A stretch of DNA of 64,000 nucleotides from Siderastrea siderea. Its lineage: Eukaryota; Cnidaria; Anthozoa; Scleractinia; Rhizangiidae. The DNA lies in assembly GCA_964030785.1 (NCBI GenBank), contig OZ034975.1:46092569-46156568 (forward strand). The letters are read 5' to 3'. A model generated the notes under the pieces. The model saw only the letters and a list, made by a program, of their open reading frames with translations, ran no database searches and was not told the origin of the DNA. The stretch's first letter is position 1; every line of letters starts with the position of its first letter. Shown here piece after piece: positions 45,674 through 56,244 of this stretch. The position numbers were made by a program, and so were the translations under genes.

Positions 45674-48560
45674 AGGGAAGTGATAATTTCCTGATACGTG
45701 TAGACTGTTTTGGGTGAGTATAAATTCGTACCATGTCGAATGTCATGGATGTTGTTCAGATAGTATCTTATTCCGGTATTTTAATACAAGTTATGACTAC
45801 GAGATGTAAGCTTGCTTTCTTTACTCGTTTATGTAGATATAGCCTATGCATGACTTTCTGTAAGCATGGTTTGCAGAGTTACAATATTTTATTTGCCTTT
45901 TGTAATTTCCACAATCCCTTTTTGTATCATTTCATGCTGATGAAAAATGTGTAGGTTGACAATAAATTTTCAACGTGTGGATTATTTTAATGTGTCTTAA
46001 CGTTTTTCACTCTCTGTTACTAAAGATGTTTGTTGTTTATGTGACGAGCAAGAACCAGATGGAAACATTTAAGCATTTAAGTGTAAATTTTTGAAAATTA
46101 CACATTTTTAGCAAGTAGATTTTTCACTCTTTGTTATAAACATTGCTTGACGAGCAAGAACCTTTTGGGGGTATTTCTAGTTTTATATTTAATTTTTTTT
46201 GGTTTTGTTTTTAGTTGTCAGTCAATTATTTATCTGTTGCTGTAGTGTACCCCAAGGGAATATATTTATTTTCATTCTGAAACATTTTTGTACCCCCATC
46301 CCTTTTTTGCTTGGGGCACCTCCCCTGTAAGCTCATCTGGATATGCAATTGCTAACTCTGATCTGAAATAAAACACCCTATTATTAAAAAAAAAAACTCT
46401 GATCTGTTTTTAGTACATACAAATATACTGTTCTTACAGTTATTATAGTCATGGACAAAAATTACAATATTATTGGCCCAAAATTGGCAGTCACAAGAGT
46501 CACTAATACTAGGAAAATGATGCTTGTCATAGACACAGGTACATTGGGAATCAAACTTGGTTAAATTTTCGTAAAAATAATTTTCATAACCCCTGCTTTA
46601 CCTTTAGGTGTTGTCTTTGCCCCAGAAATACTGGATGCAGGGTAGTTTCTGTTTAATGTGCACTTTTTAGCCCAGGATCATGAACTTTTTTTTTAGTGTT
46701 AACATAATCCTTGTCCAAAATGATAGTGGTACTAAATGCTTTCAAAATGTAACATGTTTCAGATCTTACCACCTTACACCCTCCTTTGATAATCAGAATA
46801 AAAAAAATGCTTACTTGCCTTTGTTTTTAAGTGTTGTCATTTGCAAAAAAGTTGGATCCAAGAGGTGCTTGTTGATTAATTTCAAAACTGATTTAATGTC
46901 AACATTTGTATCATATGCTTGTTTTTTTTTCAGACCAAGATGAAAAAGTTTTCACGGAAGACTGAGCAAAAAAAATGGAAACACGCATTGGCAACAGGAC
47001 ATTATTCATGTTGCATGGTGATGAATGTACATGTGTAAAAGGACATTATATTGTGGAGAGAATGCAAATAAACATGCTCTTTGCAGCAGCACTTCATATC
47101 TTGTATCTTCTCACCTTTTTGTGGCTGTTGTTGTTGTTGTTATTGGGGGAGGGGGTTACTCCTTTAGTGCAAGATTGTCAAGACCACTGTAATTCAGATA
47201 TAAGTTAATTATAATGGGGTCTTGATGCTGGCAAGCTGTTTTTGGGGTGTTCACCTACATACCAACAAGTGTATTTAATAAAAAGTTTGCAAACTTTAGT
47301 TCTTTAGTGAAGACACTTATAATGGAATCAAATCATGAGTGGAACTCATTTACTTCTTTTAGGATTTTGCTCAATTAAATGTTTTTCAATGCACCCAAGA
47401 TTGTTTATTGATATATATGTAATCTGAGCTGTTTCGGTGTGATTGTTCGGTTTTAAACTCACTAGGTGAAATAATAGACCAGCTTACTCTACAGCTGAAT
47501 TATTTGGGCCTGTTATTATATGGCTAGTAATACAGTTCAAAAATTTATACCACACTCTGCAAGCGAGACCTGTCTGTTAAACAGTCTTCACCATTGCATG
47601 AGCCTTTAGGTCAGTGTAATTACTGTAGGTCACCAACAAAACAGTTGGACATTTATCACATCCCTGGAAACCAGTTTATATGCAATAATTTTGAAAGAAC
47701 TTTCAAAGTAGCACAAAAAGTGTACTGGACTGGCAAGTCGACTACAGCTGTAGGAGCAACAAAACAGTTGGACATTTCTCACATCCCTTCAAAAATCTAA
47801 ATAATTGAATAATTCAAATCTTTTCTATTATGCTCAGATCTCTCTGGGACTCTGTGCTATTCTAACAACCAATAAGAATCGAAGTAGAATGGTGTAGTTT
47901 CTTTAGGCATAATTATATAAAGTTTTTTGACCATCCCGAAAAGGGTTGCCCTTGAGTAGAACAAGATCACAATGAGAACAAACAACGTTTGTTGGAGTGT
48001 GAGAATCTAAAACATTCAATTACTTCTTTGTGTAATTTTGTTTATGCATTTATAAGCTTAATATTTTTTCTAGCGGTACACAGTGCAGGTAAGACTTACT
48101 AACTCCACACTAAAGCAATGCACTTACTTTATTAAAGAGGATACTCTATAATTTCAAAACTGGTACAACGCTTAAAAAAATTTGTAACGGTCGACGTCAG
48201 GCACGATAATATTCTGCAATACAAAACACTTCCTAACAACATGCTGTTTTTTAAACTTACGTTTACACCGATTAAAAATGGTATTACATTTTCCTAGACC
48301 TGTTTCCCTGACTGCTGCAGGCTTTCTCAAAACGTAAGTTACAGGTGGTGACCACGAAAACAAATCGTCCCATCCATCCACAACCGACCTCGTCTAAGAC
48401 TTATAACCCTTACACTGTTCTCGTTCCTTTTACTTCTGTGTTTCTTCTCGAGCTAACAGTCAACACTTGCCGAAAGAAAGAAAGACCTCCAACAACTTTG
48501 GTGGCCATCTTGAATTTAAGAGCTCGATCACGTGGTCACGCGTCGACCAATCAGACATTT
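45674..48560. other. Interior of the Mutator-like element, mostly unassigned
   Basis: AT-rich with many T-rich/AG acceptor-like sites. A 29-bp word (beginning ACAAAACAGTTGGACATTT) occurs twice, near 47637 and 47759. A minus-strand frame (48172-48381) of 69 codons starts close to the right TIR and includes a GTAAGT donor-like site. No gene is confirmed. Confidence 0.4.
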
Positions 48561-48589
48561 TTCGCCAGTGAAGGGGCAGGCGAAATGCA

Positions 48590-48735
48590 CACATGCGCGC
48601 ACGCGAAATACACACACGCGTCGCACGCGACGCGAAGGGAGCGCCGAAAATTAGATTTTCGGCGCTCCCTTCGCGTCGCGTTGCCTCGAAATTTCGCGCG
48701 CGCGCGCGTGTATTCCGCCTGCCCCACAATCGCCA
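48590..48735. repeat. GC-rich palindrome in the right TIR
   Basis: CGACGCGAAGGGAGCGCCGA followed by AAATTAGATTTT and the inverse TCGGCGCTCCCTTCGCGTCG. This is a foldback at the inner part of the right terminal repeat. Open frames across it in both strands are consequences of its GC richness. Confidence 0.75.
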
Positions 48736-49230
48736 TCGCCAAAATTAGAGACTACTCGCAGTCTAGGGACGCAACCAAAAAGCGCTCGAGGCACCATTTA
48801 AGGATTATTCCACGAAATTTCTTCGTATATCACAGCAAACGGCGCTCACATGTTGCATGACTAAGCAAGGCGTTGGCATTGAGTTCATGAACAGTGCGAT
48901 TGAGTGGAAAAATTGTTCTTCTTTTTTGATGAGGAATTTTTTTAACTCGCCGAAGGAATATTTTGTCAAATTTTTCCCGCCATCCATTCTCTAGTAGGAT
49001 CTGATATGAGCTGATAGCTACTTATTTAAACCATGTAAACAATAGAGTTCTTCTGTCGAATGCGCTATCGTGTGATAGGTTGCCCGAGGAAATTTGATGT
49101 TCACAACAAACATGTTCGAGGGTTTATATTAAGATTGAACATCAAATTTCCGAGGGAACCTGGTGTGGGTATTAATATTTAGCTGACCCCATGCAATCAA
49201 TCTTTGGCTTCGAAGGGTAGGCGTGACCGG

Positions 49231-49232
49231 TA

Positions 49233-49291
<59 letters not shown>
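49231..49291. repeat. (TAA)n microsatellite, uninterrupted
   Basis: About 20 TAA units. It is the empty-site counterpart of 38218-38266 plus 39779-39847. Confidence 0.95.
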
Positions 49292-49292
<1 letters not shown>

Positions 49293-50730
49293 CTATCACA
49301 CATAGGGCCTGAGACAGAAGGAGTCTTACTATTGTTTTTATTGTACGACGCTAAATTTTGAGCGAAAAAAATGTCACGAAATATAGGGTGGGATAGCCCT
49401 AAAGGTGATTGACGTGTACACAGAAGCCAATTTAATACGTGTTCTTCATTACTAATAATTTACACTGGAAATGGTTAAGAAGCTAGCAATTTTTTCACCG
49501 AAAATTGCCAAAAACGGGCGCTTTGTGCTGATAGGCGCCTGCTGAGGAAAGACACTATCGCGTCACGTGGTCGATTTCGACCAACGGGAGAACGCCAAAA
49601 TCTAGCATTGCACTATAAAGCCTGTTAGTAAGGAGCCAATCAGAGCACACGCTTGCTCGTAGTACCGCAGGGGATGTCCATACGTACGGGTCAAGCTAGA
49701 CTTGCCCACAAGTCGAGCTCAGAGTATTTTTTTTTTTTTGGAAGCGTGATTTCGGAAGTGTGAAACCCCAAAAAACCGAGCGCGAGGGAGCGGGAGCTCA
49801 TTTCACTACCTTTCTTTATTGATTCTTTGTCAACGGTAACGTGACATTACTGAACTCGAATCGTGAATCGGAACGGAAAATGGTCGTCCATGTCTGAAAA
49901 AAACAAACAAACAAACAAACCCACTGTCCGTATCTTAGAACAACCATTTTCGTTTTCTTTTACCCAGAAATCAGATTCCCAAGGAATCTGTTGTTGGCTG
50001 TTGGTATTTGACTCGCTCTGCGGGTTAGTCAAAACCCAGCACGAGTGGTAAACATATAGAGCGATAGTTCACAACAAAAGTTCTAATAAGCTATACATAT
50101 ATTTTATATGCTATTCATTTGGGAGACGTCTTTCTTGCCAGTTCGGAGAGCGAAAACATAAAACACGAAAGCAGTGACGGTGCCTAAGACTCTTGCCAGT
50201 TAGATAACATAGATGGCTTAGTTATCGCTATGAAAATACTTGCAGACTTTCTAGGTGTAAACGGATACAAAAAGGCTTTAATTTTCTCTTGCCAGTATTT
50301 TACCACTTAGTCCGAAAACGACAAAAATATCAATTGACCGATTAACAGACCGACCGACCGATCAAGCAATCGATCAATCAATCTTTGTCCAAGTGGAACC
50401 CATTTTGAGTCTTAAGTATTGTGTCTAAACCCCTTTAAGCCCCAACATCATAATAAGGAGTCTCTTTAATTTACTTCTCTCCATACATTTTTTTGAGTGC
50501 TCCTAAGAGAACTTTTTTACACATCAAGACAATTCATATTTAGTGATCAATTCCTAAATTCTCACGATCGCTATGTGTCATAAATTGACCCGGTGAGGAG
50601 AAATTTGATGCTGATCACTACTAGCACTTAAAGAGTTAATAATAGGCTTTGGCCTTCCAAAAATAAAATATGGGAAACACCTTAACTCAAGTAGAGTTTC
50701 ATGAATCTGCTTTTAAAACATAAAAAACCT

Positions 50731-50732
<2 letters not shown>

Positions 50733-50791
<59 letters not shown>

Positions 50792-50802
50792 CATTATCAC
50801 TG

Positions 50803-50845
<43 letters not shown>
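50733..50845. repeat. (TTA)n/(TCA)n microsatellite
   Basis: Counterpart of 41183-41353, about 58 bp shorter. It lies just downstream of the VAT1-like gene. Confidence 0.95.
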
Positions 50846-50936
50846 GTTTCACCACACAACTTAAAGAATTTTGGTTTAACCAAGAGCAGTAATGAAGTAG
50901 CTACACGTAACAATAATATTGGCTGTGGTCTCCATC

Positions 50937-53900
50937 TCATTCATCGATCTTGAGTTCAAGGTCATCCATGGTGAGCACAAGTTTGCCGACTGTCTGTCCA
51001 GATTCCAAGTCACTGTGTGCCTTGCCTGCTTCCTTCAGTGGGTACTTTGCCACCTGGCTGACCTTTAGCATGCCTTGCTTCACCCAGTCAAGAAGCTGCG
51101 CCATACTCTCCTCCAAAAGGTCTCGGCGATCAAACAGGAAGCTCAAGTTGAATGCCATGACACTCTTATTTTCAGTTGTCATCTTAAAAAGGAGGGAGAG
51201 AGCATGCAGTCAATGTCTTAGCTTAACTACCATTGCGGCCTATAATTCTTGAGACACCTTATGAAATCCTGCCAAAAATTCAGAACTGTAACACCGTAAT
51301 ATAACTCCACACTCTCTGAGCTCTCCCCCCCCCAATCAAACGTTGACAGTGGCACTCATTGACCTTCCCTCCCCCTCCCCCGGTCAATGAAGCCACTGAT
51401 GGATATGTTTTAGGAATGGAAAAATAACGCTTGACATCCACATTGTTTGGGGTGGTGGGGGAGTCCACACCTGCAGTGTATGTTTCCAAGATTAGAGCAG
51501 TTTTCAATTATTGAGTGTCATAAAACCAAAACCAAAATATTTACTCTGGCCAATCACAACACGAACAAAACACAAACTGAACAAATCAGAAATTGAATAA
51601 AATACAAGTAATTAGCATCAAGTGCGGGAAAATGTGTGCGAGCAAGTCACGATTGGTTTTGGTTTTACATCTGATTGGTTGAGAAAGTGGGGCGAGCTTA
51701 CTAAACCAATCAGAGAGTGAAGTAAAGCAAAACCAAGGCAACACAACATTACTTTCCACACTTAATTGAAAACTGCTCTAATGACCACAATTGTAGGTTA
51801 CAAACACAAGTGAGAATCATGCCTGGGAGTACAGAAAAAAAAAATTGATTCTACCCGGCATAGCAATTATTTCCAGAAAATTACTTTTCTTTACAACTTC
51901 CCACTAAACTTTCAATTTTTTTGCAAATTGGTAGCCCTCAGGAATTTGTTCCCCTGCCATTCCTCTGCACCTGCTGTTTGATTTTTGACTGATTTAGAAT
52001 TGGGAAAAACCTGCTAATGCACAGAGAGATCTAAGACATGCTGTAAGTGTTTAATACCTTGAGAGGGTTGAACAAGGGTGTGGACTTGTAGTGCCAACCC
52101 ATTTTGATCCACTGCCACAGGCTGATTCCACCAGCAGCAGTGTCACTTGATTTTGGTAGCATTGTGTGAAAACCTACACACAAAAAAATGCACTTTTTAA
52201 GACAAAAACTCATAAAAATGAGTGATTTATGAGTAAGAGCATGTTCATATGGTGGACAAACAGAGACAAAAAATATGTTATGGGGCAGGTCATTTTTGTC
52301 TGAAAACGGAAAAGATGTTAAGGGTTAGGTCTAAAATAGGGAGGTGCTGTGGTGCAATAGTTAACACATTGGACTTTCATTTGAAAGATTTGAGGGTCAG
52401 CATTTCAAGGCCTGGTCTCCACATCACATTGTATCGTTTCCTTAAATACAAAACTGAGCTCCACATCACTCTTCCCCAAAATTTGCAACTATGTACCAAG
52501 GAACTGTTAAGAATCTTGGCAAACTGCTTGGGTAACCCTACGAAGAGCTAGCATTCCATCCAGGGTAATAAGTATTATGCTGAATAGCTTCATGCTCAGG
52601 AAACCAGAGTAGAGTGCTGGCTGCCATTTCAGTCTGCCGACAACTTTATAACACCTTCCCTTTGAAATAGGATGTCAAAAATCATACGTTTGGTCTGAAG
52701 CAGGGTTATGGTTTTGAGTTGTAGACTGCACACCTAAGGCCAAATTAACAAGCTTACCCTGCCAAGGGAAAGTCGACTGAAAAATATAGTAACAGAGGTG
52801 CCCCTGATCTGCTACTCTGCAGACTGATCCCATACCAACTAGCCTACAAAGGTATAACCAATACTAACATACCATATACCACCAGCCTCCCCCCTGGGGC
52901 CACATGATTGTAGCTCTCCTGCAAAGTTTCAACACCATTGGCATCAAACACAACTTGGTAACCTTTTGGGGAATACGACTCAGCAGTTTTCCACAAATTC
53001 TCCTTGGATTTGTCGATGACATGGTCACAACCTAAATATGGAGACAAATCAATACTTTGCAAAAGAGAATGCTGCGTTACTTACAATGAGTTACAAACAT
53101 TTACCAATATTTTGTCAGTCGTGAACAACTCAGAGGGTAGATATATCAGAGTAAGTGAATGTGGGAGGGGAGGGGATGGAATGTATGAAAATGACCTTTT
53201 AACCCTTCACCCCCAGAGTCAGTTCTGGAGACATTAAGGTGATTCTAACTTCTGAGCCTGTGGATGAAATCCTAAGATGTGACCATTTAAATGAAACCTT
53301 GTCAGCAGTACTTTCACATGGTACTATTTATATTTAAGTATTTTACAAAATGAAACTTGGTTGAATTCATCTAGAATTTTGATTCTAGGCACTTTTGGGA
53401 GTGAAAGGGTTAAACAGAATAAGAGTGGTTGTACTTTGTTTTTTAATTAGTCCTCTTGTGATACAACATGTCAGATAAGGGATGGACCATTTTACTTTTC
53501 TGGGGGGAGGGGAAGAAGGGGTGGGCAAAAAAATAAAATATTAGCCGGTGAAAAAGGGCCAAGAAATATCTTGAAAACTAGTGATAGGAAATTCAAAAAT
53601 TCTAGTCAAAGAAATTTGGGTAAAAAAAATTGTCCAACCCCTCCCCTCTACCAAAAATAAAATGGTCCATCCCTAAGGATCCAAAAGAGGTTTAGCAGGA
53701 AACACAGTGAGGTAGCCAGGTGGAAATTACTTTGTGGGTATATCTGAGAAGACGCTGAAGTCTTTGCCTGGAAGTGGAATGACAAACAAGCAAATCACAC
53801 GACTAGTTTTCCTGTGATAAACAAAATTAATAGACAAAGAAAGGCTGACTGCACAGCTGGGGCTATAGTTTCTGTAATTTTCTGATATTTCATCAGGCGT

Positions 53901-54575
53901 AGCCTGAAGAAGTCAGGCTGTGCCTGGGATGGAGGAGGGGGCGAGGACAGAGGGAAACAACAGAAATTTTAAAATACTCTCACCTAATTGATTGACCAGC
54001 TCAACTTTATGACTTGCCCCCACCACGCCCACCACGTGACAACCATGAATCTTTGCAAGCTGTACCAGCATACTCCCCACACCCCCTGCAGCGGAGTGTA
54101 CTAGTATCCAGTCCCCAGTCCTTGGTCTTACAAGTTCACACATCCCATACCAGGCAGTGAGAGCCACTGTAATAAATCCTGCTGCTTCATATTTATCAAA
54201 ACTTTCCGGCAACGGAAATATCTGATGCTTCGGTACTCTGATACGTTCTGAGTAGGCTCCAAAAAGAGAGACACCGAAAACCTTTTGACCGATCTCAAAT
54301 CCCTTCACGTTGTCGCCCTTGCTCTCTATCTCGCCACTGAACTCAAATCCGGGGGTAATAGGCCAGCCCACGTATTTCTTAGCAGACTCGTAAAGGCCCC
54401 AGCGAATACAGACATCGGCATAGTTCACACCACAAGCGTACGTTTTTACGATCACAAGGTCTTCATCTTTTATGTCTTCGTTGAGTTTGATATTCGCCCC
54501 CTCTGTATATTGACCTTCCGACAATGGAGTATAAACAAGCTTGTCATAACCACCAGCTGAAGGGATTTGAATCAT
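50937..54575 (-). CDS. VAT1: VAT1-like oxidoreductase, four exons
   Basis: Synaptic vesicle membrane protein VAT-1 / quinone oxidoreductase-like member of the zinc-free MDR family. Exons (minus): 54575-53984, 53031-52873, 52173-52058 and 51182-50937. Junction phases are 1, 1 and 0, and the sum is 1,113 bp, giving 370 residues and a stop. The N-terminal GroES-like part includes GGYDK and VNYADV; the Rossmann part carries SAAGGVG (residues 161-167), the NADPH-binding loop. All introns are GT-AG. The start ATG has A at -3. The length fits the family. No zinc-ligand cysteines of classical alcohol dehydrogenases are seen. Intron 3 carries a MITE (51492-51781). The last exon was partly copied to 41445-41553. 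Role by family: NADPH-dependent reductase-like protein of cytosol, vesicle and mitochondrial surfaces; substrate not predictable. Confidence 0.93.
51492..51781. mobile_element. 290-bp MITE in VAT1-like intron 3
   Basis: Ends TTAGAGCAGTTTTCAATTA and its inverse TAATTGAAAACTGCTCTAA (18 of 19 visible). The interior contains CCAATCA and TTGGTTTTGGTTTTAC words. This type of short, TA-flanked element with these ends is, as I recall, very common in coral genomes. No coding capacity. Confidence 0.85.
52335..52640. repeat. Degenerate SINE/LINE-like remnant in VAT1-like intron 2
   Basis: Starts GGAGGTGCTGTGGTGCAATAG, a tRNA-like head pattern, and ends with GAGCTAGCATTCCATCCAGG and CTTCATGCTCAGGAAACC, words typical of dispersed animal retroposons. 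Too decayed for a firm class. Confidence 0.35.
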
Positions 54576-56244
54576 TTTTGATACTCAAGGGAGGAAAATA
54601 CAAAGGAACAAAAACCAACGGCAAGAGATACTCGCCTTGAGAGAGGTGCAAGGCACTGCTTGTCACGAAATACACACGAAATACATCAATATTCAACCAG
54701 GCGTTACATACGTACGAGGTGAACTGACCGCGGGCTCGCTTGTGTTTTGAAGATGCAAGGCTTACTATGGGGGGGGGGGGGGGGGGGGGGAGGAGGAGGG
54801 GTCTAACGATAAAGAGGTCAAACTTTTTGAGAGGCTGAAATCGGATGAGACCACTACCCTGCCCAGGGGGAGGAATAGTCTGTAAACAATTTTTGCCCAG
54901 ACACAAGAAATTCCTACCCTATCCAAGTTTTGCCGAGTATCAATCCCTAGTTTTCCGATGAATGACACCCTATTGTTGACCAAAACACCTTGGTTTCTAT
55001 ACCCTATCCCAGACTAAACTGGTTGAAGCTATGTCTTCGTCACAGCGGCACATGTATAGCTTATATATGGGAGTAACCCGTGCCCGGGGGGGGGGGGGTA
55101 CTCTGTAGATTTTTGGGTAGGGGAGTGCCGCTGAGACGCAGAGACCCTATACAAGACCATGTTGAGCTACATTTTGCTACGATGTTCTAAACTAGACACA
55201 AAAAAGTCCTACCCTATGAATTCAATGTCTTAGTACCAAAAGGCACCAGCTTTATTTGACTTATTTGGTCGGACGTTGGTTTTGTCAGAAATTCGACCCA
55301 TTGAAAATGTTAAAAGTTGTGCCACAAATATACCAAAGTGAAGTTTGTAGGTGCAAAAATTTATTCACAATGTACTCTGCATAACTCTGTTGTAAATATA
55401 TTACAAAATTTCCACACTCAAATTTTATAAATAATCTATTCCACTGAAATAAAAATACACATAGATAGACTAACACATTTCCAAACTTTGCAATATGGAC
55501 AATGTAAATTCCCAAGATATTTTTTCTTTGTATATACAACACATACACTGAGAAATAAAGAATTTGCTTGAAAGAGCCTTTCATAAGGTTGTTGATAAGA
55601 ACTTACTAAGATGAAACTATCTGCCTTTCAAGAAAACCAAAAGAATAAAAAACTCTTTGCATTTTATCAAAGATACTTGTAAAACGTAGTTTTTTCGTCA
55701 TAAAGCTAATAAATAATTTTTTTTTCACTTTATGTTCGAGGCAACCTTAATCTTAAAAGGTCAAACTTTGAAAGGAAATTGCTACCACGACAAGGCTGTC
55801 CAAATCTCCTGCAACCTAACTTATTTCAATGTTTACAAACAAGGAATAAGAAATCATTGTGATAAAAATTCAAAAAATGATCGTCAATAAACGACATTCA
55901 TTCTCACTGTAAACAATTGCCTCCAGAGGCGGGGAAAGTATTCTCACATTTTTAAAAAACGGAAGTGAAAAAATATCTTTGTACAATTGTGAAAAATTTT
56001 TTTTATCGCCATACCCAATACAAAATAAGGCTCACTCTTTTACAAGAATCTTGCAACCAAAAAACTATCACACCAGTTCAACCTTTTCCTCGGCTTGAAT
56101 CCGTAAAATTCAATAATGCCGAATTTTAAGGTCACATCTCTATCTATACTGTATAAACTGTACAAAGGAGTATAAGTGTCACGCAACGAGCGAAAAGAGT
56201 GCGTGACACAAAACAAATGCCAGCATCTGTCATTACAGCGTGTG
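54576..56244. other. Intergenic region between the USP2-like and VAT1-like genes
   Basis: Should hold the VAT1-like promoter and the USP 3' UTR. G-runs occur at about 54769-54790 and 55087-55098, with a CCCTACCCTATCC-type repeated wording around 54910-55020. AT-rich sequence without ORFs fills 55250-56100. No promoter element is clear. The G-run and 54.8-55.2 kb sequence look like retroposon-derived repeats. Confidence 0.4.

Larger units (their letters stand above)
45038..48765. mobile_element. 3.7-kb Mutator-like element with 9-bp target duplication
   Basis: The terminal inverted repeats start TAGACTGCGGGTATTCTC at the left; the right end is CGCAGTCTA preceded by GAGACTACT. They extend through AATTTTGGCGATGGCGATTG, with a second nested TIR copy starting near 45172. 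The 9-bp direct repeat GGGACGCAA flanks it exactly (45029-45037 and 48766-48774). Paralogous sites near 28103 and 32608 are uninterrupted. The 9-bp duplication and long TIRs point to the Mutator (MULE) superfamily. I do not recognise a transposase, so it may be non-autonomous, possibly with captured host sequence. Confidence 0.8.
42005..51045. repeat. Segmental tandem duplication, downstream copy
   Basis: Matches 35442-41553, enlarged by a 159-bp MITE (42431-42589), a family-2 block (44885-45037 plus 48766-49020) and the 3.7-kb element 45038-48765. Its distal end is the intact last exon of the VAT1-like gene. Confidence 0.9.

Noticed and set aside
48345..48860. 171-codon plus-strand ORF
   Set aside because: Spans the GC-rich foldback and right TIR of the Mutator-like element; openness follows from composition.
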